Shown one piece after another: positions 13,401 through 27,829 of a stretch of 64,000 nucleotides of DNA (position 1 is the first letter of the stretch; the number at the start of each line of letters is the position of its first letter). Origin of the DNA: Aquanectria penicillioides. Lineage: Eukaryota > Ascomycota > Sordariomycetes > Hypocreales > Nectriaceae. The stretch lies in NCBI GenBank assembly GCA_003415625.1, contig PYIU01000010.1, positions 1,486,501-1,550,500 of the forward strand, in the 5' to 3' direction. Position numbers and translations under genes: made by a program. The notes beneath the pieces are model-generated. The model searched no databases. It was not told the DNA's origin and worked only from the letters and a program-made list of their open reading frames with translations.

Positions 13401-15903
13401 TAGTGTAATTTATAAGGGGTATAGCTAGTTTTCTAAAATCTTTAATGAATTTAAAATAGTAGTTTATAAAACTTAAAAAGGATTGTACTTTCTTTAGATT
13501 TTTAGGTACTTTCTATTCTTTAATTGTAGCAATCTTTTTAGGGTCTATTTTAATCTTATTGTAGGAGATAATATATTTAAGGAACTTAATTTCTTTTATA
13601 TAGAAATTATACTTCTTTAATTTTATTAAAAGATTAGCTTCTTTTAGCTTTTTAAGTATTTTATATATATAGTCTTTATACTCTTTATTGTTATTTAAAA
13701 ATATTAAAATATTATTAAGGTATATAACTATAAAGATATTTAAGTATTCCTTAAGGATATTATTAACTATCTATTAGAATATTACTAATGCATTTATTAA
13801 TCCTATAGGCATTATTAAATACTTATAGAGTTTAAATTTAATGCAAAATACTATTTTCTATTTTTCTTTTTTCTTTATTTTAATAAGATTATATACTCCC
13901 TTTAGATTTAAGGCTAAAAATACTTTTTTTTTAAAAAGTTAATCTTTTATTTTTATAATTAAGGGTAAAGGTATTTAATCCTTAACTGTAATATTATTAA
14001 GTTATTTATAATCTATAATTAACTATAGCTTATTATTTTTCTTTAGTATAAATATTATTAAATATTTTACTAATAAAGTAAAAATCTTAATATATTTTTT
14101 AATTAATATTATTTTTAAATACTCTATTAATGCTTAATCTTTAGCTTATATTAACTTATAAATAGAATAGAACTTTAGGTCTATACTGCTTTTAAGTATT
14201 ATTTTATAGTTTTATTTTCTATATTATAGTAGTATTATTTTTAAGTCTTTATTAAATACTTTATACTTTTTATACTTTTTTAGTATATTCTTAAGCCTTT
14301 TTTTATCTTTTAATAGTATATCTTTAAGATTTTAATTAAATTATTAAAATCTTTTTTATATAAATGCAATTTCTTTTTATATGCATTTTTAAAGTTTTAA
14401 TTAGGCTTTTTTTATCCCTTTTAGTAGTTTTATACCTTTTATTAATAATATTCTATTATATATTTTCTTTTAGATTTCTATTATAAAGATTTACAATATT
14501 TTATTATCTTTTTTATTTTAAGCAATTAAAGATAATATACTTATATAATTAAAGTACATTTAATTAATTCTTTAATTAATCTATAGATTATATTAATATA
14601 ACTATATTATCCTTAAAATAGCATTATATCTTTTAATATTTAAAATATTAAAGTTAATTTTTTAATTTTATTTATTAATAAAAACCTTATAATACTAAAG
14701 TTCTTTTTAAATCTAGCTATTATTATAAGAAAAAGGGTCTCTTTTTATACTTAAGATTTAATATAGCTTTACCTTCTCTTTTTATAGTAGCTTTAAGTTA
14801 TTAACTATTTATAGTATAATAAAGTTGCCTTAAGCTTTACTATTTACTAAAGCATTATACTATCTTCCCTTTATATATATTTTAATATATAATTGCATTA
14901 TAGGTTTTTCTTTTTTTAGATTTTTAATTGCTTTTAGAGCTCTTTATAATAGATTCTTTTAGTTATCCCTTTAGCTCTTGCCTACCTATAGCTCTCTTAT
15001 AGGCAGTATTATTTATTTTTTAATGTCTTTCTTTAAGTATTAGATTCTATATCTATTATTTTAGTATAGTTTAAGTTTTATATTTATTAAATATTTATAG
15101 GTCTTTTAGATTGTTTTAGTATTGTTTGCTTAAATCCTATAATTGCATACTATTATAATACTTTTAATTATATATATATTTAATAATCTTTTAATATATA
15201 TTCTATAGGGTTATTAGGGTATATAATACATTTTATAGTATATTTTTATTTATTTCTTTATAGTCTTGCAATATAGTGGCTTTTTTGCTATGCCTTAACT
15301 TAATAATGCTATATTTCTTTAATAGTTTAAAGGCTTTAGATTAAATATTAATTTTATATAAAAAAACAATTATTTTCTAATTTATAGGTAATATATATAA
15401 TATAGCTATTATATATATATAATACCTATAAAATTTATATATAATTTTTATAATAAAGGTTAATTTATTTATTATTTTTAATATAGGTTTTTAGTTAAGG
15501 TAATAAAGGGTTTTTTACTTTTTGCATTCTTTTTGCCTTTATATAAATTTTATTTTTCTTTTCTATTATTTAAAGGTAAAGTATATATTTATTTACTTAA
15601 GTGCTTTTTAAAGGTTTTTTTTCTTTTTAATATATTTACTCTTTTAGATATATTCTATTATAAAGTTTAAGGGTAATGCTTTATATAGTATACTATTCTT
15701 TTTTATTATTTTATACTTTATAAGGTTTTAGGAATTTTCTTTTATTTATATTAATATATTTTTTCTTTTTATTTAATTATTTAAGTTATTAATTAAAAAT
15801 ATTAAGTATTATAGTTTAAAAGTTATTATAAATTAATTTTTTCTTTTTTATTCTTTTTCTATTATAGCTAATTCTATTTATATTAAGCTATTATTTTTAT
15901 ATA

Positions 15904-18900
15904 TTTATTTATTAATACTCTATAAACCTATAAGGTAAATAGTGCTTTTATACTATATAAATAAAGGAAAAAACTATATTAATAGAGTAAAAACCTTTAT
16001 TTAATATAATATTAAGCCTATTATAATATCCTTAACAACCTTTGCCCTTAAACTTACAATTACTTATAGCCGTCCTAAACCACCTCTAAAACATCTAAAA
16101 ATACAATCAATCGATCCCTTATACTAAATTACCCCTAAATACAATAGTGCATTAAGAGCGCAATACTAACGCTATAGCCCTTCCAATAGTTATCGATTTA
16201 GGAAGATATAGCATTAAAAATAGCTAATATAACCCCCTTTCTACCGCCAGCCAGTATAGCAGTGCATTTAAAGTGGATAAAGCAATAGAAGCTAGCAAAA
16301 GCCTTATAATTAATAAAGATAAAGAAGCCTATAAAGCTATTACTAAGATTGTTCTATCTTACCTCCTTAAAGCGGTTTAAAAGGTATTTTAAATTTATGC
16401 TAATGTGCATAAAGCGCGCTTTTACCCTCCCTTTAAGACTAATATAACCTCTAAAGAGAGATTTATTAATAAAATCACTACTACTATAATAACTGCTATT
16501 ACTATAGCAATAATAACTGCCTTAGCTAATTTAAGCTCCTTTTCTTTTTAGCTAATATAGTAGTTTTATGCATTAGTCCTTTTATATAGCCTTATATTTA
16601 TAAATACTAAAACTAATAAATATATAATATATAGCTATATTAAGCATAAGGTTACTATTTGCATTAAAAATGCCCCTAAAGATATTAAAAACTGCACTTT
16701 AATAGAAACTATATAAGCAGTAAACTAAGCCTATAGCAACTCCTATATAATTGCAGTATATTGCCTCTTTAGTAGGGATATAGTTTTTATCTTTCTTACC
16801 TTAAAATAGGCTAAAGCCTTCTATAAGGAAGGATAAATAGCTATTGCATTTAGGAATAATGCCTTTTTTGCTTTTTTTACTTTTGCTATTTTAGTAAAGG
16901 GAATTTAAGTTAAATCTATCCTTAATAATATAAATAAACTTATTAAAACTATTAATAATATTAATACCTTAAGGGTTAGTAAGGTAAAGCCTATTTAGGC
17001 CTATAATAGTACTATAATAAGAATGAATTTAATTCTTTATATTCTATCTATTAAAAAAGCTAATAGCCTATATAATAATAGGCTATTTCTTAATATTAAA
17101 CTTTATAATTATAAACTCTTTAATAAAGGATTAAAACCTATTTAATGCTTTTAATGCTATAAGTATAGCTATATTGCAAGAAACTGCTAATTTACTTTAA
17201 TTTATAGCTAATGCAATAGCTTAATATATAATAATTACTTTATTAAAAAGGGAGAAATCCCTTATTACTGCACTTTTTGCTATAGAAATTATTTAGCTTA
17301 AAGCTATATCTATTTTATAGTAGAAAAGCATTAAATCTATATAAAAAAAGGATACTATAAATAATTAATAAAATATAAAAAATGCACTTTAGTATAGTAA
17401 AATATCCCCTTTATACAATAAAATAGCTTTTTTAAGAACTCTTTTTCTATAGCTTTTCCTTTTATTAAAAGAGTTAGCTAACCCTTAGGCTCTATAAATA
17501 AGCAGCACTATACTTTATTTAATGCTTCCCCTTCCTTTAGTGCCTGCATTTTATTGCTACTATCTATTAAATTAACCTTTCTATCTATATTTAACTAATA
17601 TAGGTCCTATTCTAAAATATATATTACTGCCTTAAATTAATCTATTAGGCACTATATGCCTATAATAAATATAATGCAATTGCACTTTTAAAACTAGCTA
17701 AAAACTAAAGGATTAATGCTTTAGTAAACCCTAAAAGATTGAATTATACTATAATCTATTACTTAAGCTATATAGCTCTTTATATATATAAATAATATAG
17801 ACTAAAGACCTAAACCTATTAAGTAAGGGAAGATTAGGTTAGAGTTAATTTTAAATACTACTATATAAAAATAATTATAGTATATAACTCTTTAAAAGGC
17901 AAGAGAGACTTAAGGGCAATATATACTTTAGCTAATTTTATTTTAGCCCTTAAAATAATTATAATTAAAGACTTTAATCTATATTACTTAATATAGAATT
18001 GCTATAATAAAACCACTTTATATAGCTTAACCTTTTTAATAGAAATGCAATAATTAAATATAGCTTTAATAACCTTTTATAGAACTATAACTTAAGAAGT
18101 AAATAATACTAAAAATAGTACTTTTAATTTAGTTTAGGCTTTAAAGAATAGCTATATTATTTATTTAAGCCTTAATTATAACTTAAATAGCTTTAATTAT
18201 ATTTTATAGTAAATATATATTAAGTCCTTTATAGATATATTGCCCTCTTTTTTATTAGACCTTTAGCCTATAGTATTTAATTAATATATAATAAACCTTA
18301 AGAAAGCTAAACTTAAAGTATAAGTTACCCTTTATTAAACTTTAGGCAAGATAATCTCTATATAATAGCTAAAAGAGGCAGTTAAATAGCTAATCTAAGG
18401 ACTGCATTAAATTGCTTAATACACTACCCTAATATAAAGGCAACTTAGGCCTAACTGTAATAACTAATAGAACTAGCCTATTATAAAGGCTATTTATTAA
18501 TTTAAATAAGCATAAAGATATATATAATATAATAATATAGCAATTAATTAGCTAAAACTGCAAAAGGCAGGCAATAAGCAAAAGGCTTATATAGTTAAGG
18601 CTAAGTATATAGCTTAATGTAATACTTTATTTAAAGCTAAAATAAAGAAAGGCATTAATAGCTAAAAGAAACTCTAGAACTTAAAGAGATAGGTATAACT
18701 TTAAAGCAGTATTGCTTTAGCCCCTTTATAGCTCCTTTCCCTTAATTGCTTTAAATAAGATTCTTTAGCTATAAGCTATACTAAAAAGGCAATTATATTA
18801 GCAAAATGCTTTTTCTTTAAGCTTTAGGCAGATAACTAAAATATTAAACCTATTATAATAAACCTTATAATATAACTATTAGGTATAGACTAAATGCTAT

Positions 18901-21900
18901 AAAATGCTAAGGACTTAATGCAAAACTATATTAAACTCTATAAATTAGCCTACTTGCTCTTTAAAATTTAATTGTAGAAAGCTTCTAATAGTAATGGATT
19001 CCCTATTGGCTTTCTTAAAGCATATAGTAAGCTCTTTCTAAAAGCCCTTATTATTATTATTAATATAAGCATTACATTTAGGTATTTTTTATATTACTTT
19101 TACTATATAATTGCTATAATTATCCCTAAATCTAATAAAATAATAGCCTAAAAATGTATAATATTTAAATAAAGATCTATCTCCCTTTTTAGTATTATTA
19201 ATAAAGTAATAAAGTTAATAATAGCCTAATAAATAGCAATAGTAGCTAAAAACCTAAATATACTTTTTAATAGTTAAATAGGGAATAAACCCTAAAGGTC
19301 CATTAAGCTAGCCCTTATAGTTATAGTAAAAGCAATATATATAGTATAGGCCTATAGTAAAATAGTATTGCTTCTTTAATTAAACTTTACTATAGCCTTT
19401 AACTTAATTGACTATAAGAGGCTTATTATTACCCTTTATAACTAAAGCTATCTATAGTAATTGCTAGTCTAGCTTTTTAGCTATTTATTTAAGCGTTTAA
19501 TGCACCTTTAGTTTAATAGTAAGTCCTTTAAACCCTATAGCATTAAAGTAGGGGTTCTATAGGGATTGCTGCTTTTCTTTATTCTCTTTATTCTATTTAT
19601 ATTAGGGCTTTATATAGTACTTTAGAAAGTCCCTAAAATTATAATAATTAAATTTACTAATAATATAAATATACTTACATTTAGAAAAGATATAGTAAAG
19701 ACTTAAGCCTAACTTAAAGCTATATAGATAGTATATATATTTTAGGCCTTTATTAATAGTATAACCTTTAAACCTACTAAAGTTTAGCTCCTTTATTTCT
19801 TTTGCTAATACTAAAGGCATTAAGTTTAATTAACCTTTATTTATAATATAATCTAGCTATAAGAATTATACTATTTCTTTAGGTTATAGCTATATAGAAA
19901 GCTGCTTTAGGGCCTATATATCTTTAAGCTTAAAGAAAAACTTAAGCGCTAAAGGTAGGCCCTTATTGCCCTTATAGTAAATATATAAAGAGTAAACCTT
20001 AAGGCTGCCTGCATAATATATATATATATAATTAGGTCTATAATTGCCTATAGTGCTAGTATATATTATTTCTTAGCAAAAAGGGGTAGAAACCTAAGAG
20101 GGATTGCTAAAGCCCTATTTATTAAATAAACCTAAGCCCTCTATATTATAAGGAGAGGCTATAAGGCTACCTTAATTAAACTATTAGAAAGTAAGCTTAA
20201 AATCCCTTTACTTAATATATACTTTAATAAATAATTTGCCTAATTTTAGGGCTAATTTTAAGCTTAAGGCATTAAAAAACTTATTCTTTTTATAGCTATA
20301 TTAATAATGCAATAGATTTACTATTACTACTATAATAGCCCTTAATATAAATTAATGTAAGAATATAAAAAGTAGCTAGCTAATTGGCTTCTTAATAGAG
20401 AATATAAAAAGGACTAAAAGTTAATTAAAAACTAAGCATTAATTAACTAAAAGCACTAATAGAAATAAGCTAGGCATAAGTCTTATAAATACTATATAAG
20501 TAATAAAATAGAAGTAGCTAAAGTCTTTTTACTTTATATAAAGAAGAAGACTATTTGCCTTTATAAAGGACTTAAAAAGTATAAAAGCTTTCTGCTTATC
20601 TAAATGTAAATAGAATACATTAGGCTTTAGGGATTTCTCTTTTAAAGAAAAGTCCCTAAAGTAAGTATGCCCTAATGCTAATATAAAGATACTATTAAAA
20701 TAGTTAGCTATATTATACTATACTGCCTGCTTTATTTAAGCTAAAGGGAATTTTTATTTAATCTATTCTATAACCTTCTTAAGCTTAAGCAGTACCTATT
20801 TAAAGCCTAAACTATATACTGCCTTATTAAATAGCTAGTCTATCTATATATTATATTATACTATAAACTAGCTATTAAGCTATATTTAGTTTAGAATATG
20901 TTTATTTATATATTGCCTTTACTTTTTAGTAATTCTTTTATTTAAGTGCTTTAACCCCTTTATTAAAAGGGAAGTTAATATACCTAAAAAAACCCCCTTT
21001 AAAAGAGAGAAAAAACCAGCCTATTATATAAATAATATACTAAAGCCTGCCCCCCTTAATAGCTAGATCTTTACTTTATCTCTATTTTAAACTTAATCTT
21101 TATCTATTGCTATATTTAATTTATATTTGCTTACTTTAGTAATACTATTTACTTTAAGTCTATATTTTCCCTAAAAGATATAAGATCTATTTTATTCTTC
21201 TTGCTATTCTCCTTATAGTCCTTCTCCTTATCCTTAAGCCCCCTTTACTTTAATCCCCCTTTAGCTTTATTTAAGCTTAAGCTATTACTTAAAGAGTTAT
21301 ATTAAACTTTAGTATTTACTATTAATATTAGCTAATATAAACCTATACTAAAACCAATTTAATCTATTGCTATTATTACTTTTTAGTACTATCTATTCTT
21401 AAATAGCCTTAGCCCCCTTAATTAAAAAAGGCAATATAGCTATTAAGCTCTTAAAAGCTATAACTATATAATTAATTTTATTAATTAATTTATAAAGTTA
21501 ATTAGCATTAAAACCTATAGTTAAAACTATAAATATAGCTTAAAAGTATACTTAAATTGCCTTTCTTTTAGCCTAAATGGCTTTAGCCTTTAATTACTAA
21601 AGCTTTTTTATTTAATAGACTATATTAGTAATAAACCTAAATTAAAATTAAAAAGTACTTACTATAGCTATTCCCTTTTATAAAGCTACTATTAATATTT
21701 AAGTATTAACTTTTACTAAATATAGTAATAGCTTATATAGCTTATATATATAAATATAAATAATATAGCTATTAGCTTTAGTATTTATTGCTATTAGCTA
21801 TTTAAAGTTATAATAAAGGGATATAATTTATTGGCTTAATTTTAGTATAGACCCTTCTCTTTATCTTTTGCTATTTATATAATATATATAGAGTAGGGCA

Positions 21901-22058
21901 GATTCTATACTGCCCTTAAGGATAGCTTAGCACCCCCTGCTTTAGTGCAGCTAGCCTAATATCTTAATATTTATATAAGCATTAATATAGGAACTATAAT
22001 AGGCCTATAGTATATATAAACCATTATAGTTATAGTTATAGTTATAGTTATAATTATA

Positions 22059-22115
<57 letters not shown>

Positions 22116-23083
22116 TATTATTATTATAGTTATTATCTTTAGCTATATACAATTAGTATAGAATAGTAATAGAAATAGTAATTAGCGCTTATATAAGTTA
22201 GGTATTTTATATAAATAATGCATTAATAAAGTATATACTTAAAGGCAATAGAAAGCTTTTATAGAGGCATATAAGAAAAGAAGAAAGAAAAAGAAATTAA
22301 ATATACCTATAAAGATTAAAAAATAATAATAATAGCACTTAAATAGCTAGTAGCCGGCCAGCCGCTAGCTAGCACTAGATTAGCGCCCCACTTCTTATAA
22401 TAGGCCTATAGTATAAACAATCCAGGCCTATTATAGGCCTTACTTTTACTTTATTTATTAATTTTACAATTAAATAAATAGAATATTTTAGTAATAGTAT
22501 TAAACTAACTTTTAATTTAATGCCTCTTTATAAAGAACCTATAATAGGCCTAATATTGTATTAAATAAAGGTTTTTACTCTATTAGTATAGTTTTTTCCT
22601 TTATTTATATAGTATAAAAGCATTATTTACCTTATAGGTCTATAAAGTATTAATAAATAAATAAGCCTATTATAAGTCCTTTATAGAGAGGTATTAAATT
22701 AAAAGTTAGTTTAATACTATTATTAAAATATTCTATTTATTTAATTATAAAGTTAATAAATAAAGTAAAAATAAGGCTTATAATAGGCCTAAATTATTTA
22801 TACTATAGGCCTATTATAAAAAATAAAGTGCTAATTTAATATTAGCTAATAGCTAGCTAGCTACTAGCTATTTAAGTGCTATTATTATTATTTTTTAATT
22901 TTTATAAATATACTTAATTTCTTTTTTTTTTCTTTTTTTATATATCTTTATAAAAGCTTTTTATTGCCTTTAAGTATATACTTTATTAATATATTATTTA
23001 TATAAAATATTTAATTTATATAAGTGCTAATTACTATTTTTATTACTATTTTATATTAATTATATATAGCTAAAAATAATAAC

Positions 23084-23120
<37 letters not shown>

Positions 23121-23122
23121 GC

Positions 23123-23165
<43 letters not shown>

Positions 23166-24064
23166 TAATTATAACTATAATTATAATTATAACTATAATA
23201 GTTTATATATACTATAGGCTTATTATAGTTTTTATATTAATACTTATATAAATATTAAGATATTAGGCTAGCTGCATTAAGGTAGAGAATATTAAGCTAT
23301 CCTTAAGGGCAGTATAGGATCTGCCCTACTTTATATATATTATGCAAATAGCAAAAAATAAAAAGAAAGGTTTATACTAAAATTAAGCTAATAAATTATA
23401 TCTCTTTATTATAACTTTAAATAGCTAATAGTAATAAATACTAAAATTAATAGCTATATTGCTTATATCTATATATATAAGCTATATAAGCTATTACTAT
23501 ATTTAATAAAGGCTAATACTTAAATATTAATAGTAACTTTATAAAAAGGGATAGCTATAATAAGTACTTTTTAGTTTTAATTTAGGTTTATTACTAATAT
23601 AATTTATTAAATAAAGAAGCTTTAGTAATTAAAGGCTAAGGCCATTTAAGCTAAAAGAAGAGCAATTTAAGTGCACTTTTAAGCTATATTTATAGTTTTA
23701 ATTATAGGTTTTAGTATTAATTAGCTTTATAAGCTAATTAATAAAATTAATTATATAGCTATAGCTTTTAAGAGCTTAATAGCTATATTGCCTTTTTTAG
23801 TTAAAGGGGCTAAGGCTACTTAAGGATAAATAGCATTAAGGAATAATAGTAGCAATAGATTAAATTAGTTTTAGTATAGGTTTATATTAACTAATATTAA
23901 TAGTAAATACTAAAGTTTAGTATAACTCTTTAAGTAATGGCTTAGGCTTAGATAGAGCTAGGGGGGGATTGGAGTAGGGGGGGCTTAAGGATAAGGAGGA
24001 GAATAGTAAGGAGGATAGTAAGGAGGATAAGATGGATCTTATATCTTTTAAGGAGGATATAGAC
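15904..24064 (-). mobile_element. Minus-strand truncated LINE, split in two
   Basis: A 5'-truncated minus-strand LINE copy of about 1.5 kb, now in two pieces: 22,676-24,064 (body) and 15,904-16,026 (its 3' terminus and tail). The 14-bp direct repeat attatttttatata flanks the whole block (15,890-15,903 and 24,065-24,078) and marks its insertion into the Gypsy element. The body mirrors 21,165-22,560 of the full-length copy and carries the same microsatellite. The roughly 125 bp missing from its 3' end is exactly the piece found at 15,904-16,026. Confidence 0.8.
16027..22661 (+). mobile_element. Full-length LINE (non-LTR retrotransposon), RIP-dead
   Basis: 6.6-kb plus-strand non-LTR element bounded by the 14-bp target duplication taagcctattataa (16,013-16,026 and 22,662-22,675). 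ORF1 keeps two RIP-altered zinc knuckles: at about 17,146-17,190 (CF-stop-CYKYSYIARNC for CFQCYKYGHIARNC) and at about 17,257-17,305 (CTFCYRNYLA). ORF2 reverse transcriptase is visible as IIIPKSNK then RSISLFSIINKVI (about 19,115-19,210), GVL-stop-GLLLFFILF (about 19,548-19,590) and FTNN at 19,653-19,664, where an active enzyme has a YADD/FADD box. The last 100 bp and an (aata)n tail are shared by all copies. The layout of a knuckle-bearing ORF1 plus reverse transcriptase fits the fungal Tad1-like group; the clade is an inference. Confidence 0.85.
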
Positions 24065-25678
24065 ATTATTTTTATATAATAGTTTTAGTATAAATTAAAA
24101 GTATTACTTTTTTAATTTTTCTTTAAATTATTATTTTTAAATAATAAAGGCATACTATAGAATTTTAGGGTTTAATACTTCTTTATATTACTATATTGCT
24201 TCTCTTTTATAGTAGGTATATATTTTTTGCTTATATATTTAATCTTCTTTAGTTTTTCTTTCTTTATGCTAATTATTGCTATAATCTCTATCTTTAAGGG
24301 CTTTTTCTTAAGACTTTATATATAATTGCACTATAATATTAGGGTTATAAAAATGCTTTAATATATTATATCCTTCTCTTATAATTCTTATCTTTATTTA
24401 ATAGATTCCTTCTTTTTTATTGCTTTTAAACTTTTATATAGCTAGTAGTTATTTTGCTACTATTAGTTCTTTTTTCTTTATTGCTGCTGCTTCTTTTCCT
24501 TTTAATACTTTTCTAAAATTTCCCTTTTTTAGACTTCTATAGTACTTTATAATATATCCTTTTTTACTATAGTTATAATATATAATATTTTATTTATCTT
24601 TTTGCATTACTCTTAAGTCTATTAGATTGGGCTGCATTCTATATGCTATACTTAAGGCTGCTTTTTTCTTTTTATTATTTTTTAGTTTATCTTTATACTT
24701 CTTCTTTTAGATTTATTTCTATAATTAAGTATTAATCTTAATTATTAATTAACTATATTAATTAAAGTTAATTAATAAATTAAAGTCTTATATAAGTTTA
24801 TCTTTAATTATATTCTTTAGTTCTATATAAAAATACTTAATTTTTATAGCATTAGTATATTTTAAGATAATAAATAGTAATTATACTTTTAATAAATAGA
24901 TTAAATATATTCCTTTTTATTGGATTTTTTAAAGTTTAATAAATGCTTAATACTTTTTATTATATTCTCTATAGAAGTTTAAAAGTAATTATTTAAAAGC
25001 ATTAAAGCTTATAAATATTATTTTAGTCTCTTAACTTTAAGTATCTATTATCTTTTCTATAAATTCTTTAAGATAAACCTTATAAGCTTTATAGGGCTTA
25101 TCCTTAAGTTATAATATTATATACTTAACTTTCTTTTCTTTTTCTTTAAATATTATAGTAAAGTAAGAAAAATATACTTTATATTTAATAATAAACTTAA
25201 GTAATTTACTTAATAATTCATTAAAGAATTTAAGTAAAGTAAGTTTAATAATTTCTTTAATTTATTTTCTTTTTTATATAATAGTATTAATAATATTTTT
25301 AATGCTTTATTAGTTTATTTATATTTATATAGTTTAGGCAATTGCAATTTAATTAAATTATTCCCTTAATATATAATTTTCTATTTTTAAAGCATTTATT
25401 CTAATATATATTTATTTAAGTTTATCTTTAAGCTTATTAAATTATTTATTATTAGATTGTTTTTAGGTTTAAAATCCTATTAATAAAGTATTAATATATA
25501 CTTATTGCTATTAGTTTTATATAATAAATTAATTAATAGCTATTTATAGTTTTATAGTATTTAAGGGTATTATACTAAAAGTGCATTTTAATATTCCTAA
25601 AGAAAATATTTTCTTAATTATTTAATTATATTGCTTAAAAGTAAATATAAATAATTTATTAAATAAAAGCTTTTAATA

Positions 25679-26109
25679 TATAATAATTAAATTACTTATT
25701 TATATATTATATTAATAAAGGTAATTTAAAGTAAGTTATTTATATTAGCAATAAACTAATAGCATTAATCTTTTAAGCAATTAGGCTTACTTTAGGGGAT
25801 AAGTCCTTTATTATATTTAATAATATATTACTAATATAGGCATTTTAGTATTAATAAAGTAATTAAGTTATATTAAAAGCTAATAATCTATTGCTTTAAA
25901 GCAAATAGCTTACTGTATCTATATAGTATATAGATTACTATAGATTATTAGATAATTTTAGGTAATCTATACCTTAGGATTGCTATAGCTTATATAGTGA
26001 TTTTAGGTAATCCTATTTAATTGGCTTATATATTAAATATAGGGTAAATAGGTTTTTATTTAATCTCTATATAATATAGTCTTATATTTAGTAATATTAA
26101 AATGTAATA
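25679..26109 (-). repeat. 5' LTR of the Gypsy element
   Basis: 431-bp partner of 10,042-10,472. In element orientation (minus strand) this is the upstream LTR, next to the Gag remnant at 24.1-25.6 kb. Followed on the right by the agaaa target duplication. Confidence 0.85.
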
Positions 26110-26114
26110 AGAAA

Positions 26115-27829
26115 AATAATTATTATTAATACTATAAAACTTTACTTAAATATTTAAATTAAAATATAGAATTAAACTTTAAGTAATAAAAATAAATAAT
26201 AAGCTTTAAAAGAGCAATTTAGTTTATATATAGCTAGATTAAAAAGGAATAGTAATAGAAAAAAGTACTTTTTAAATATAGAAATAGAATAGATTAAAAG
26301 AATATTTTAAAGAAGTAGTAAAAGAGAAAATAAAAGTTCTTATAATTAAAAGTAGTCTATTAATTAAACTGTAGCTAGAAATAATAAAAATAGTAGTATA
26401 TCTATTAAATTGAACTTTAAAATAAAGACTTAAGTAAAAAATATTATATAAAAGCTTCTTTTTATTAATTTAAAGCTTAAATAAGGATTATAAGCTATAA
26501 ATTATTTATTTTAAGATAATTAATTATAAATTATTTATAATAACTAAAAACATTTAATTAAAAAAGAATTAATTTATATTTAAAATAAGCCTAAAGGCTT
26601 AAATAGATTATCTTATAGAATATAATTCTTAAAACCTTTTTTATATTTAGAATTTAATTATTAATTAAGTATATATAACCTAAAATATTATCTTTAATAA
26701 GGAAAACCTTTTTTTAGTAAGTAATACTAAAATAAAAGAAACTATAAATAAAAAGACCCTTAAAGAAATATAAATATAAATAAAAGCTTTTTTTAATATT
26801 AAATAGATTAATTAAATAAATAATATTAATTAACTATAAAATAAGCTTTAAACTATTAAAATAAGCCTTTAAAATATAATTAAAGACTTAAAAACTAAAA
26901 AGGAAAAGAATATAAATAAACTATAAATTAAAGATAAAAAATACACTTAACTATAGTTTAAGCCCTTTTTAACTCTATTAAAAAGTCTAGCTTTTGCCTT
27001 TTTAGCTTTAATAATAAAGTAAAAAGGAAAATACTTAATACCTTTAATACTAAATACTAGCTTATAAAGGGAATAGATTAAGCTTAATTAAGCCTTTTTT
27101 ATAAAAATAAAAGCTATACTATTTAAAAAATATAAAAATACTATTATAACTAAAGTAATATATATTAAAATTAAATATAAAAAGTATAAACTAAAATATA
27201 AGCTATAAAAGGATAAAATAGACTTTATTTAAAAGAAATAAATGCTCTATTAAAAGAATCTATTTTAAGTATTAAGTTCTTATAAAAATATTCTTAAGTA
27301 TAAGTTTAAAGCTATATTTTTAAAAGTAAAGAAAATATATTTAAAGAGTTATTAATAAATAAAGTCTTAAATTAAAATACTAAAAAGTAAAATTAAGTTT
27401 TATAATTTATAATTTATTAACTATATATAGGTATATATATATAAGTTTAATAAATATAAATACTTATAGAAATATAAAGCTAAATTTATTATTTAAGGAG
27501 ATTAATAGCAAAAGGTAAGTTCTAAAGAAATATATATTGCTATATTAATAGAAAAGTTATTTAAAACTCTATTTATAATTATAGTAAGGTTTAATCTTAA
27601 AATACTATACTTTAATGCAATAAATATATTTATAAATATAAAACTATTAATAGATATATTTATAAGACCTTTATTAAAATATAAAAAAAGCAAAAATAAA
27701 AGTTAAGTATTATTACTTAAAAAAGCATTTTATAGATTAAGAATTATATCTCTTTTATAGTAAATAAAGCTTAAAATAATATTATAAAATATTAATTTTA
27801 AATTAATTCTTTATAAACTATATTGCTAT
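26115..27829. repeat. Older RIP relic right of Gypsy
   Basis: AT-rich, lysine-codon-rich relic with no intact frame. Originally contiguous with 8,431-10,041 before the Gypsy insertion. Family not recognised; a 63-codon open stretch on the minus strand near 27,502-27,693 has no recognisable domain. Confidence 0.45.

Larger units (their letters stand above)
10037..26114 (-). mobile_element. Ty3/Gypsy LTR retrotransposon, RIP-dead, split
   Basis: Minus-strand LTR retrotransposon bounded by two 431-bp LTRs and the 5-bp target duplication agaaa (10,037-10,041 and 26,110-26,114). Removing the LINE block at 15,904-24,078 leaves about 7.9 kb, a normal Gypsy size. Coding remnants in element order: a Gag zinc knuckle (about 24,530-24,585, reading YYNYSKKGYIIKYY, that is CYNCGKKGHIARYC after RIP); an aspartic protease core (about 14,815-14,853, LVNSKA-stop-GNFI for an LVDSGAQGNFI-like motif); a reverse transcriptase box (about 13,705-13,730, VIYLNNILIF for YLDDILIF); and an integrase C-terminus (about 11,450-11,600, with NPKRIKG, EEEIVLL and a RPYKIL segment close to GPYKIL). 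Many stops show it is dead. The protein order identifies Ty3/Gypsy rather than copia. Confidence 0.85.

Noticed and set aside
15904..22675. Apparent 6.8-kb DNA transposon with about 120-bp terminal inverted repeats
   Set aside because: The left 'inverted repeat' is the severed 3' end of a minus-strand LINE copy, as shown by its own target duplication and by the piece missing at 22.7 kb.
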